Part shown: positions 1 to 8,282 of the stretch, piece after piece
Layout: each line of letters opens with the position of its first letter
Numbering within the stretch: position 1 is the stretch's first letter
Assembly: GCA_003499525.1 (NCBI GenBank)
Contig: DNTB01000003.1
Location: 1 to 64,000 of the forward strand
Length of the DNA: 64,000 bases
Reading direction: 5' to 3'
From: Flavobacteriales bacterium
GTDB lineage: Bacteria; Bacteroidota; Bacteroidia; Flavobacteriales_G; Salibacteraceae
The notes under the pieces: model-generated
The model's input: the letters and a program-made list of their open reading frames with translations, nothing else
Told to the model about the DNA's origin: nothing
Database searches by the model: none
Position numbers and translations under genes: made by a program

Positions 1-19
1 CTCGGTTATGAGACAGCTT
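1..19 (-). terminator. Right arm of an intrinsic terminator, cut by the window edge
   Basis: Read leftward, the bases after the RRM gene stop begin AAGCTGTCTCA, the same arm as in the complete hairpin at 54918-54943. The other arm and the U-tract would lie outside the window, so this is inferred by analogy with that second site. Confidence 0.4.
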
Positions 20-32
20 CTTCTTTTATCTT

Positions 33-338
33 CTAGTAACGATCTCCTCGCCCGCGGTTGAATCCTCCCCCGCGCTGGTTACGTCCGCCACCTTCTTCTT
101 TGGGTCGTGCTTCTTTGACAACAATATCTCTACCGTCTAATTGGGTGTCGTTAAGTGCTTCTATGGCACTGCGTGCTTCGGTATCATCGGGCATTTCAAC
201 AAACCCGAATCCTTTAGACCGACCAGTATCTCGGTCCATAATTACCTTTGCAGAACTTACTTCTCCAAAGGCTTCAAATGCTTCCCTCAGGGCTTCGTCC
301 TGAGTTGCGTAATTTAATTTAGCTACAAAAATGTTCAT
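33..338 (-). CDS. RRM-domain RNA-binding protein, glycine/arginine-rich tail
   Basis: A 101-residue protein made of one RNA-recognition motif plus a short tail. RNP2 is IFVAKL (residues 3-8) and RNP1 is KGFGFVEM (about 42-49), both with the aromatic residues that stack on RNA bases. Residues from about 80 are rich in Gly and Arg (GGGRNQRGGG). Such small single-RRM proteins are common in Bacteroidota and Cyanobacteria and are thought to act as cold- or stress-linked RNA chaperones; the specific target is unknown. It is a stand-alone leftward gene with a TACATTTG box upstream and a terminator at the window edge. The family call is certain; the role is inferred. Confidence 0.93.
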   Translation of the reverse strand: MNIFVAKLNYATQDEALREAFEAFGEVSSAKVIMDRDTGRSKGFGFVEMPDDTEARSAIEALNDTQLDGRDIVVKEARPKEEGGGRNQRGGGFNRGRGDRY

Positions 339-378
339 GAAAAAAAAATAGTGCCTTTACGGCATGAATAATAAGCCG

Positions 379-386
379 CAAATGTA
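379..386 (-). promoter_or_regulatory. Bacteroidota -7 box (TACATTTG) for the RRM gene
   Basis: The leftward strand reads TACATTTG, an exact match to the Bacteroidota sigma-factor -7 consensus TAnnTTTG, about 40 bases before the ATG. I see no good TTG -33 element at the expected distance, so the site is probable, not proven. Confidence 0.45.
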
Positions 387-499
387 GGTGCTATTCTAAA
401 GCGAATGATAGAGCGGTGAAAAAAAATTGTTATAGACTCTTAGGAGGTTAAGGAAAAAACTGATTCATAAGCATGTAATCTATATTTACTTCCTTGTAA

Positions 500-716
500 A
501 GAAATATTCATGCAGGCTCCCCTCGGTTAGTAACCGACTATGCCAATGAACCATTGGTATCTTCATATCCATCCGATACTGTCGACATATTCATTAACCC
601 TATAATTTTTGAGGACAGTCTGCCGGTCAAGACTCCCGAATGTTAATGAGTTCTTTAACGATGACGAAATACTTACCTATAGTTCATTCTTACAGAATCT
701 TGCCGATAGGTTTTAG
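500..716 (+). pseudogene. Decayed coding relic, possibly a cadherin-like repeat fragment
   Basis: The 442-base gap between the RRM gene and the desaturase holds no intact gene. Two short open frames on the + strand follow each other with a +1 shift: bases 500-646 (48 codons, containing VDIFINPIIFEDSLPVKT) and 645-716 (NEFFNDDEILTYSS and on). Read together they resemble the acidic 'EDS...FxDDDxLTYS' pattern of cadherin-like repeats in secreted Bacteroidota proteins. There is no start codon or signal peptide. This is a by-eye resemblance; chance open frames remain possible. The rest of the gap (387-499, 717-780) shows nothing. Confidence 0.28.
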
Positions 717-780
717 GTTTAATGAGTCATCGTTTGATCGCTAAATGCAATAAACTACCTGCATGTTGGCTGGGAAAGGA

Positions 781-1515
781 CTATGAAAAGGTGGTTTTAA
801 GTTGAATTACGTTCAACTTGTTGAGTAAAACTATGACTGGATATACCGGGTCGAACTCATGCCACTTCACTCCGAAATTAGGTCTGCTTCCATACTTATG
901 ATGATTGTTGTGATAGCCTTCTCCGAGCATTAAAAAATCGAAAGGAAGGATATTTTTAGAAGTGTCATTCACTTTGAAATTGACATATCCGGTTTTATGT
1001 GCGAACCAATTGATAATAGCGCCGTGAAATGGCCCCATGATGATATGAAGGGGAATGAATAAAAACATCCACCACTGTGTTGCAAAAGTGATGTAGAACC
1101 ATATGTAGAAAGCGATCCAGAAGATGCGGGGTACCCAATTATCGCCAAAGCGGTCAAAAGGCATCCACTGCGGCAGGTTTTTAGTAAATCGCTCTTCAAC
1201 AGGATACCTTCCATAGAGAATATTTGTATAAATAGTCTTAGTACGCCACATCATCGTAAATATATTCCTGTCATATTTAGGAGAATGAGGATCTTTTTCG
1301 GTATCGGCATATGCGTGATGCATTCGATGCAGAATACCATAGGCATAAGGACTTAGATACGATGATCCCTGAGCGATGTAGGACATAATGAAGAACGATT
1401 TCTCCCAACCTTTTGACATGGTAAACATGCCATGTGCTGAATACCGATGATGAAAGAAAGTCTGAAAAAACAGCGACAGGTACCAGTGGATGACAATAAA
1501 CCAGAATATGATCAT
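781..1515 (-). CDS. Membrane fatty-acid (acyl-CoA) desaturase
   Basis: This 244-residue integral membrane protein has the three histidine boxes of the delta-9 type desaturases: HRYSAH (23-28), HRMHH (63-67) and HNNHH (202-206), which together hold the di-iron centre. Hydrophobic spans lie near 1-20, 40-60, 131-160. It inserts a double bond into saturated acyl chains and so adjusts membrane fluidity. It is shorter than many family members (about 250-320), but no box is missing. It stands alone, leftward, with about 115 bases to the barrel gene beyond it. The electron donor and acyl carrier cannot be told from sequence. Confidence 0.92.
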   Translation of the reverse strand: MIIFWFIVIHWYLSLFFQTFFHHRYSAHGMFTMSKGWEKSFFIMSYIAQGSSYLSPYAYGILHRMHHAYADTEKDPHSPKYDRNIFTMMWRTKTIYTNILYGRYPVEERFTKNLPQWMPFDRFGDNWVPRIFWIAFYIWFYITFATQWWMFLFIPLHIIMGPFHGAIINWFAHKTGYVNFKVNDTSKNILPFDFLMLGEGYHNNHHKYGSRPNFGVKWHEFDPVYPVIVLLNKLNVIQLKTTFS

Positions 1516-1631
1516 AGAATTCTATTGAGTGCAAAGTAATGCAATAACAACTGATAAGATCGCCGAATGTTCCTTTTCTAATTGCAAGACCAATAAAAAA
1601 ATGTTTCGGTAGTTGAAGTGGTCGAATTTAT

Positions 1632-2498
1632 CTAAAAATGCCAGGTTGCACCCACGCCGAAATCCCACATGACGTGCCAAATAACTTGCTGTGCCCGATC
1701 GCTACCACCACCCTCCCGGGTCATAATATCTGGTAGGTGGTGAAACCCACCCTTGATCTGGCTACGAATGAAAACATGTTTCCAAAACAAGACCTGCCCT
1801 CCTATTTGACCGGATAGCCCCCACCCTGACAGATGAAAGGCATCATACCGTCTCTCTTCCCACAGTGTTACGTTGGATCGGGGTATGACCAATCCCGCGC
1901 TACCCCCAAAATTAGTTTCAAGGCGTACATTGCCTGATGGTGTTTCTTTCCAGGTTTTATAGTAATTGGCTTCAATATTCAGATAATTCAGGCCATCAGT
2001 ATGTTCGAACAGAAGAAAGCTGCTGTCCAAAATCATAGATTCGTTATCATACTCTCCGTAAAAGGGATTGTAATAGTCCTCAATGGCACCCGAAATGTTA
2101 GCCGTTTGGCCGTAATCCACAACATATTTTTGATGGTCTAACCCAAGTGAAATGTTCCAGTGATCATCTATGAAATATCCCAACCGGTAGTTGTATTGCG
2201 GAATGGAAATGCTGTTTAAACTGAAATAAGTATTGAGGTTAAAAGGTGCTGGTTTGTCCTGTGCTACTGCCTTCTGCACTGTAAAATCGTAATCCGGCCC
2301 GGTAAAATGAATATTCGAACTGGCAAAAGCAGAACGGTTGTACCCCCAATAGAAAGTAAAACTTCCTTTTCGGGAAGTGGGCTCGGTTTGTGATTTAACC
2401 AGCACAGGGGTAAGAATTAAGAGTAAAAAAAGTGTTGATACTTTCAATACGGTCTCGTTAGAATGTGCGAAATTAAGAATATTATGATGAGATTTCAC
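1632..2498 (-). CDS. Secreted protein, probable outer-membrane beta-barrel
   Basis: I do not recognise a named family. The 288 residues begin with a hydrophobic signal segment (about 19-36, ending VLVKSQ), followed by alternating aromatic/polar strands such as YNYRLGYFIDDHWNISLGL and a final strand ending in Phe (GVGATWHF), the usual signature of an outer-membrane barrel. The N-terminus is longer than a normal signal peptide by about 15 residues, so the true start may be a downstream non-ATG codon. It is divergent from typA across 82 bases. Function unknown. Confidence 0.7.
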   Translation of the reverse strand: MKSHHNILNFAHSNETVLKVSTLFLLLILTPVLVKSQTEPTSRKGSFTFYWGYNRSAFASSNIHFTGPDYDFTVQKAVAQDKPAPFNLNTYFSLNSISIPQYNYRLGYFIDDHWNISLGLDHQKYVVDYGQTANISGAIEDYYNPFYGEYDNESMILDSSFLLFEHTDGLNYLNIEANYYKTWKETPSGNVRLETNFGGSAGLVIPRSNVTLWEERRYDAFHLSGWGLSGQIGGQVLFWKHVFIRSQIKGGFHHLPDIMTREGGGSDRAQQVIWHVMWDFGVGATWHF

Positions 2499-2525
2499 CT
2501 AAATATTTGATCCAATTGATTTAAG

Positions 2526-2560
2526 TTTTGAAAATACAATCAATAAGAGGCGTACGTTTG
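2526..2560 (+). promoter_or_regulatory. Bacteroidota promoter for typA
   Basis: A TTTTG (2526-2530) is followed after 22 bases by TACGTTTG (2553-2560), an exact TAnnTTTG -7 box. Transcription would start near 2566, about 15 bases ahead of the typA ATG. The spacing fits the Bacteroidota pattern at its upper end. Confidence 0.6.
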
Positions 2561-2580
2561 CGGCCGAAGAAAATGAACCT

Positions 2581-4344
2581 ATGCAATCGATAAGAAATGT
2601 AGCCATCATAGCCCATGTTGACCACGGAAAAACAACTTTGGTTGACCGCATCATACAGGAGAGTAAAATTCTCGATGAAAGAAGTGAGAGTCCGGATTTG
2701 ATTCTGGACAATAATGAACTGGAACGTGAGCGGGGGATAACTATTCTTTCCAAAAATGTTTCAGTGATTTACAAAGAGGTCAAGATTAATTTAATCGACA
2801 CCCCTGGCCATAGTGATTTTGGTGGAGAAGTCGAGCGCGTGCTTAAAATGGCGGATGGTGTGCTACTGCTGGTTGATGCGTTTGAAGGTCCCATGCCCCA
2901 AACAAGGTTTGTTCTGGCCAAGGCCATTGAACTTGGTTTGAATCCTATTGTGGTTGTCAATAAAGTGGATAAAGAGAATTGTCGACCCGATGAAGTTCAT
3001 GAGCAAGTCTTTGACTTGATGTTCAATTTGGATGCGAATGAAGAACAGCTTGATTTTACTACGTTATACGGTTCTTCCAAGCAGGGTTGGATGAGTCATG
3101 ATTGGAAGGAAAAGGGGGAGGACATCACCCCTCTGTTAGATGTTATTCTGGACAGAATTCCGGAAGCTCCTTTTAGAGAAGGAACCACTCAGTTTCAGAT
3201 TACATCGCTCGATTACTCCAACTATTTAGGACGAATCGCAATTGGCAGGCTATACCGGGGAAACCTGGTTGAAGGGTTGGACTATATCCTTTGTCAGAAA
3301 GCGGGAGGGCGGAAGAAAATCAGAATAAAGGAACTTCACATTTTTTCCGGATTAGGTCGGGAAAAAGTCAATCACGTAAGGTGCGGTGACATCTGTGCTG
3401 TAGTAGGATTAGATGATTTCGATATTGGGGATACTATCGCGGATGCTGTGCATCCGGAACCGTTAGCTAGAATTTCCATAGATGAGCCCACGATGAGCAT
3501 GTTGTTTACTATCAACAACTCACCTTTTTATGGTCAGGAAGGAAAGTTTGTCACCTCGAGACATTTGCGTGATAGGTTATATAAGGAAACAGAAAAGAAC
3601 CTGGCGCTCCGTGTGGAGGATACCGACAGAGATGATCGGTTTAACGTCTACGGAAGAGGTATACTACACCTTTCTATCTTAATTGAAACCATGCGGCGTG
3701 AGGGTTACGAACTTCAAGTGGGTAAACCGCAGGTGCTCGTGAGAGAAGTAGATGGGGTTAAATGCGAACCGTACGAAACTCTTGTAATCGATCTGGATGA
3801 AGATTACAGCGGCAGAGCTATTGATTTGGTAACTCAAAGAAAGGGCGATTTACAAATAATGGAACCTAAAGGGGACTTGCAGCATCTGGAATTTGACATC
3901 CCATCAAGAGGGCTCATTGGATTAAGAAATGAGCTCTTAACCGCCACTGCTGGAACTGCTGTTATATCTCATCGCTTTCGAGATTATGAGGCGATGAAAG
4001 GTGATATCAAAACCCGTACAAAGGGGTCGCTTGTTTCCATGGAGACAGGTCAGGCTTTGGCCTACGCAATAGATCGATTGCAGGATAGAGGAAGATTTTT
4101 TGTTGATCCCGGTGAGAAAGTATATAGAGGCCAGGTACTGGGAGAACACACCAGAGATAATGACCTCGAAATCAATGTTATAAAAGGCAAGAAGCTTACG
4201 AATATGAGAGCTGCTGGCTCTGATGATAAATCTAATCTGGCTCCAAAAATTGTCTTTTCACTTGAGGAGGCGATGGAGTACATAAAGGATGATGAATACC
4301 TCGAAGTGACTCCAAAGAGTATCAGGATGAGGAAGATTAGTTAA
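2581..4344 (+). CDS. typA: Translational GTPase TypA/BipA
   Basis: The 587-residue protein has the full set of translation-factor GTPase motifs: AHVDHGKTT (11-19, P-loop), the switch region ERERGITI, DTPGH and NKVD. The elongation-factor-like domains follow, and the C-terminal part contains the TypA-typical PSRGLIGLR stretch. TypA binds the ribosome at the EF-G site and is linked to ribosome assembly and growth under cold or stress. Length is close to the family norm (about 600). It is a single rightward gene with its own promoter, flanked by a divergent barrel gene and a convergent oxidoreductase. Confidence 0.97.
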   Translation: MQSIRNVAIIAHVDHGKTTLVDRIIQESKILDERSESPDLILDNNELERERGITILSKNVSVIYKEVKINLIDTPGHSDFGGEVERVLKMADGVLLLVDAFEGPMPQTRFVLAKAIELGLNPIVVVNKVDKENCRPDEVHEQVFDLMFNLDANEEQLDFTTLYGSSKQGWMSHDWKEKGEDITPLLDVILDRIPEAPFREGTTQFQITSLDYSNYLGRIAIGRLYRGNLVEGLDYILCQKAGGRKKIRIKELHIFSGLGREKVNHVRCGDICAVVGLDDFDIGDTIADAVHPEPLARISIDEPTMSMLFTINNSPFYGQEGKFVTSRHLRDRLYKETEKNLALRVEDTDRDDRFNVYGRGILHLSILIETMRREGYELQVGKPQVLVREVDGVKCEPYETLVIDLDEDYSGRAIDLVTQRKGDLQIMEPKGDLQHLEFDIPSRGLIGLRNELLTATAGTAVISHRFRDYEAMKGDIKTRTKGSLVSMETGQALAYAIDRLQDRGRFFVDPGEKVYRGQVLGEHTRDNDLEINVIKGKKLTNMRAAGSDDKSNLAPKIVFSLEEAMEYIKDDEYLEVTPKSIRMRKIS

Positions 4345-4508
4345 TGAGATTCAAAATAGAATAGATCATTTGTTCTGTTTTTTAATTCGGTTAGATTGAC
4401 GGTCTTGGGTATGAAACGTAAAGCATTTCGGTCTGTGTACTTATACCACCGTGACTATGCTTGATATGTGCCGATAATTTGTGGGAACTTCTGTCAGCCA
4501 TATGTTTT

Positions 4509-4525
4509 ATGCCCAATGTGGGCAT
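4509..4525 (+). terminator. Weak hairpin between typA and the convergent oxidoreductase
   Basis: ATGCCCA / TGGGCAT form a 7-base-pair stem with a 3-base loop, and a run of eight T begins 7 bases later. It lies 165 bases past typA and just before the end of the convergent gene. The gap between stem and T-run makes it a poor intrinsic terminator. Confidence 0.28.
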
Positions 4526-4528
4526 CCA

Positions 4529-5689
4529 TTATTTTTTTTCGAAATCATTCAATTGCCTGCGATACGAGTAATAAGGTGTAGAACTTCTACCTATTCTAAC
4601 AATCATTTGAACTTTCTGAGGCTCCTTGATTTTTAGCAGTTCATTCAATTCGTTCCTTACTGTTGTCATTTCGGCATACTCTTGAATTGCTTGATTGTAT
4701 GGGTGTGCATACAACTCCTTACTCGTTAAAGCATGCGAGAAACGAACATAATCACGTCCAGATTTAACCCAATCTAAAAAATTGTTGTTTTCTGTGAACC
4801 AAATCACGATTCCTTTTGTCGAGTCTATTCCCTGCTTCACGTTTTTTAGTGATAGATTAATGGATTTATCACTATGCCACTTTTCTTTATCTCCCATATC
4901 AAGAGATTTTTCGGCAAGTCCAATCATCATGCCTTTATAACCCATTTGAGGAATGCTGATACCATCTCTTTTCTCAGCCCGTTGCTCTTCATTAAACCTA
5001 AAGAGGTTTCTGGTTTCTTCATTTGTATCGAAAGTCCTTGATTCGATTTCGAAACCACGGTAAAAAATATCAAGATATGGCTCAAATTCGGAATTGATGA
5101 ATACTAATTTTGAATGACTTTTGCCTGTTAAACTAGCCAAAGCATTAAACTCTTCTTGGCTTATTAAATTTCCTTTATACTTCCTTCGGTTAGTCTGTCT
5201 GCCCTCAATAAATGCTGCAAGTGGATCAACTTGAATATTCTCTTTTATTAATTCAATGGAAGCAACGGGTTTTTTACCAAAGTCACTTTCGTTTGTATAG
5301 CCTTGTGGGAAGTAATCAACTATTGATTTGTATCCGAATCTTTGGGCTCCTAATACTGTGGTTTCAATAAAGCAACCAGCCCCTATATGAATTTGTCTTG
5401 ATGGCGGGTCTGTCGCTGGTAGTAATATGTTCTCATCAACATACAATAGCATTTTGGTGTCATTGACAATTTCGAATTTCCAAGACTGGGTGTTGTGTGG
5501 ACTTGGGGCATTTATACCCAAAGCAATAGCTTTTAAAATGGGTTGCTGAAAATTGTCAGGATTTGGCCTTTTGGAAAAGTCTTGTTCATTATCGTAGTTG
5601 ATAAGCGCATTTGCAAAACCATATTTTGATAAGAAAACAGATGCCGTTACTAATGTTCCTGATTTTAAGATAAATTCTCTTCGTTCCAT
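4529..5689 (-). CDS. Acg-like FMN-binding oxidoreductase with Tat-type leader
   Basis: The 386 residues resemble the Acg family of nitroreductase-fold flavoproteins: the segment AIALGINAPSPHNTQSWKF (about 54-72) is the FMN-binding start of the nitroreductase fold, and later parts match a duplicated, partly degenerate half. The N-terminus MERREFILKSG has a twin-arginine motif followed by a hydrophobic stretch, so export in folded form is likely. Acg-family proteins in mycobacteria are dormancy-induced and have no proven substrate. The gene lies 80 bases downstream of a Crp-type regulator on the same strand, which may control it. Substrate unknown. Confidence 0.75.
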   Translation of the reverse strand: MERREFILKSGTLVTASVFLSKYGFANALINYDNEQDFSKRPNPDNFQQPILKAIALGINAPSPHNTQSWKFEIVNDTKMLLYVDENILLPATDPPSRQIHIGAGCFIETTVLGAQRFGYKSIVDYFPQGYTNESDFGKKPVASIELIKENIQVDPLAAFIEGRQTNRRKYKGNLISQEEFNALASLTGKSHSKLVFINSEFEPYLDIFYRGFEIESRTFDTNEETRNLFRFNEEQRAEKRDGISIPQMGYKGMMIGLAEKSLDMGDKEKWHSDKSINLSLKNVKQGIDSTKGIVIWFTENNNFLDWVKSGRDYVRFSHALTSKELYAHPYNQAIQEYAEMTTVRNELNELLKIKEPQKVQMIVRIGRSSTPYYSYRRQLNDFEKK

Positions 5690-5769
5690 GATTTTATTCT
5701 TTTATGGAACAAAATTCAAAAATGGCAAGGGCAAAATCATTGATGTATGATAAGAAAACGGCATGAGTG

Positions 5770-6342
5770 CTAAGAAATACCCTTACGAACTCTGGACAAG
5801 GATTCTGGTGTAATTCCCAAGTATTCAGCGATTAGATATTGCGGAACCCGTTGTGGCAATTCAGTTCTGTTTTCAATGAGTTTAATGTAGCGTTCAGTTG
5901 CATTGTCCATTAATAAGGATTTACTTTTTTCATGCCATTGAAGATAAAGTTGCTCCGCCATTGTTCTACCTAATCTTTCAAATTCAACATTATTTTTTTT
6001 GTACAAATCGTTTAGTTTGTCCTTGCTAATGATAAAAATTTCCGTGCCTTCAATGCATTGTATGTTTTTGTTGGATGGCCTTTGGTTTAATAAACTTGAA
6101 TAATCGGTAATGAATTCATAATCAAGGGAAAATTCATCAATGTAGCGTTTACCATCCTTGAGGTAATAGCACATCATTGCTCCATTCTTAATAAAGCCTA
6201 TGTGATTACAGATTCTCCCTTCTCGAAGAAAGTACTCGCCCTTCTTTAAGCCCTTTTGTTTGAAGGCTTCGGAGAATAGTGATACTACTTCTTCAGAAAA
6301 CTCACGAAAAATCTGGTCAAATATGGATTTGAGTTCCCTCAT
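5770..6342 (-). CDS. Crp/Fnr-family transcriptional regulator
   Basis: The 190-residue protein has an N-terminal cyclic-nucleotide-binding fold (about 25-115, with KKGEYFLREGRICNHIGFI and later the YIDEFSLDYEF strand) and a C-terminal helix-turn-helix (about 166-187, VPQYLIAEYLGITPESLSRV). The phosphate-binding residues of true cAMP receptors are not evident, and no Fnr-type cysteine cluster is present, so the ligand may be absent or different, as in many Bacteroidota homologues. It starts 17 bases after the DUF3857 gene and precedes the Acg-like oxidoreductase, which suggests co-transcription or local control. Confidence 0.88.
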   Translation of the reverse strand: MRELKSIFDQIFREFSEEVVSLFSEAFKQKGLKKGEYFLREGRICNHIGFIKNGAMMCYYLKDGKRYIDEFSLDYEFITDYSSLLNQRPSNKNIQCIEGTEIFIISKDKLNDLYKKNNVEFERLGRTMAEQLYLQWHEKSKSLLMDNATERYIKLIENRTELPQRVPQYLIAEYLGITPESLSRVRKGIS

Positions 6343-6359
6343 CTTCTAATGATTGCAAA

Positions 6360-8282
6360 CTAATCGATATTCTCATAGAGTACAATTCTCTCTCTTGATG
6401 AATTATTTATAGCATAGATAAGCTCTTTAAGCTCATCATACTTTTTTGAAGGATAAGTTCCTGAATTCCATTCAATAGTCTTGATCAGAAACAACTGATC
6501 CTTTTCACTTATGAATTTGTATTCGCAAATTCCAAATTCATTACTAAAGTGCTGATTTTTAGGTAGGAATTCAACAATGAATCCCTTTGGGATTTTTACC
6601 AGGACGCTGTCCTTTATTATTCCCCCGAACCTTATTTCTATATCACGATTTCGCTCATCAGAATGTAGATCAAGATTCAGATTTCGGTTGAGATCAGGAA
6701 AGTTCAGGTAAAGTCGACTGCCACTCTTAGTGCCAAATTTTTCCATTTCAATCTCAATAGTTTCACTTATGGAGGGCATCTTGGTTTTGTTGTCTGAATA
6801 AGCACATGAAATGACTTCAAAGTCTTGAAAATCAAACTCTTTATAGATGGATTCTTTGCGGTCTCTGTCACTACGTCTAAGTTGTGCAAAGGCTTTGTCG
6901 GAGGCGAGACCTATGTATGAATTATGACAGCTAATCTCTGCATCTCCATTTGCCTGAAGATTGATCCTCAAATTATTAATTGTAGTGTTATCCTCTTTGG
7001 TTAGTCTTTGGGTATTAGTAAGAACTCCACCCTGAGGAGTAATAAGTAGAGCTTTTCTGTTGGACGTAAAAGAGCCTAAATAGTTAAAGGGTTGATTTTG
7101 ACTCGTACACTCAAGCCATATGCTATCAGATCCATTTGGCACGCATAGAATGGCATGGTTGAAATAGGAATTGGGAAACTCCTTTGACAATTTTTTGGGG
7201 TACTTGCCGGCTTCAACAAGGGTATAGAACGACTCTATTCCCGCGACCTGAAGTAAGGATCTCGTATAGTTACTCAATGCCTTGCAGTCTCCATAGCCAT
7301 TTTCTTCTACATAGTTCGCCGGAAATGTTTGCCACCCTCCTATACCAAGTTGTACACTCACGTACCTGGTGTTTTCCTGTAGGTGATTGTATATAACCGC
7401 CACCTTTTCCTCTTTGCTATTCAAAGAAGAAGTCAGGTCCAGGACTTCTTGTTGCTTTTTTTCTGATACACTTTGCCTTTGGTCGTTCAAAACATAAAAG
7501 AAAAGACCTAAATCAGTCCAGTTTGAAGCTGACCCTTTATAACCATCAATTTCAAAATCTGAAAGTGAAAGATAAATAGTGGGAAACTGTGCTTCCGGGG
7601 AAGGTCCAAGCAACTCATAATCAGTGGGCATCATGTTTTTTACGGTCCAGGTGTATTCCTTTATTCCTTCATTTTCGGAATGTAACATTTCAACATCTTT
7701 TTTTCTGCTGACTCGAAAGTTTAGGTTTAAACTGGCAGGTAATTGAACCTTGAATTCAGAATACTCGACCGCTTGATTTTCATCCGATTGAAACCACCAA
7801 TCCGGAAGAAAAAGTGGATTCTCAGAGGTGATTTCGTATTCATAAACCAGAGTGAAAGGAACCTGAGGGTTGTTTATTGAAATGGCCTTGTAGCGTCCAT
7901 CAGAAGCAATGCTGAAGCCATCATAGCTAGCTCGGTCTACAATATCGGAGTTTTTGATTTTACGTTTTTGTTGCCCTTCCGAATCGTATATGAATGCGCT
8001 TACCGATTTAATATCAGTGAATTCGCCGTAGGGAATGTAGACACGAGTCGATTTCCTATTCAGAATAGTAATAACCTTCCTATACCTAAATCTGAATTTC
8101 GATTTACTCAAGATTTCAACGAACCCCATTTCACTTCGAACTACTTCCGTAGAAGTTTTTAAAAGACTATTGGGAATACGGGAAATATTTAGTTCAGGCA
8201 TGCTTTTTTGGGCATACATATATTGCCAAAGCCCGGAGGAGAAGGTCAGAATTAAACCGAAGAAAAAAAATCTTGAAATCAC
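6360..8282 (-). CDS. DUF3857 / transglutaminase-like secreted protein, intact triad
   Basis: A 640-residue exported protein (signal segment about 5-24). A DUF3857 domain covers about 45-250 and a transglutaminase-like core about 280-400. The core keeps the cysteine-protease triad positions: Cys333 in YGDCKALS, His376 in FNHAIL and Glu391 in WLECTSQ, the Glu form being usual in this family. C-terminal beta-rich DUF3858-like region follows. Family members are often seen with T9SS or capsule genes, but the chemistry is not established. Its ATG overlaps the stop of the upstream paralogue by 4 bases, so the two are translationally coupled. Confidence 0.88.
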   Translation of the reverse strand: MISRFFFFGLILTFSSGLWQYMYAQKSMPELNISRIPNSLLKTSTEVVRSEMGFVEILSKSKFRFRYRKVITILNRKSTRVYIPYGEFTDIKSVSAFIYDSEGQQKRKIKNSDIVDRASYDGFSIASDGRYKAISINNPQVPFTLVYEYEITSENPLFLPDWWFQSDENQAVEYSEFKVQLPASLNLNFRVSRKKDVEMLHSENEGIKEYTWTVKNMMPTDYELLGPSPEAQFPTIYLSLSDFEIDGYKGSASNWTDLGLFFYVLNDQRQSVSEKKQQEVLDLTSSLNSKEEKVAVIYNHLQENTRYVSVQLGIGGWQTFPANYVEENGYGDCKALSNYTRSLLQVAGIESFYTLVEAGKYPKKLSKEFPNSYFNHAILCVPNGSDSIWLECTSQNQPFNYLGSFTSNRKALLITPQGGVLTNTQRLTKEDNTTINNLRINLQANGDAEISCHNSYIGLASDKAFAQLRRSDRDRKESIYKEFDFQDFEVISCAYSDNKTKMPSISETIEIEMEKFGTKSGSRLYLNFPDLNRNLNLDLHSDERNRDIEIRFGGIIKDSVLVKIPKGFIVEFLPKNQHFSNEFGICEYKFISEKDQLFLIKTIEWNSGTYPSKKYDELKELIYAINNSSRERIVLYENID

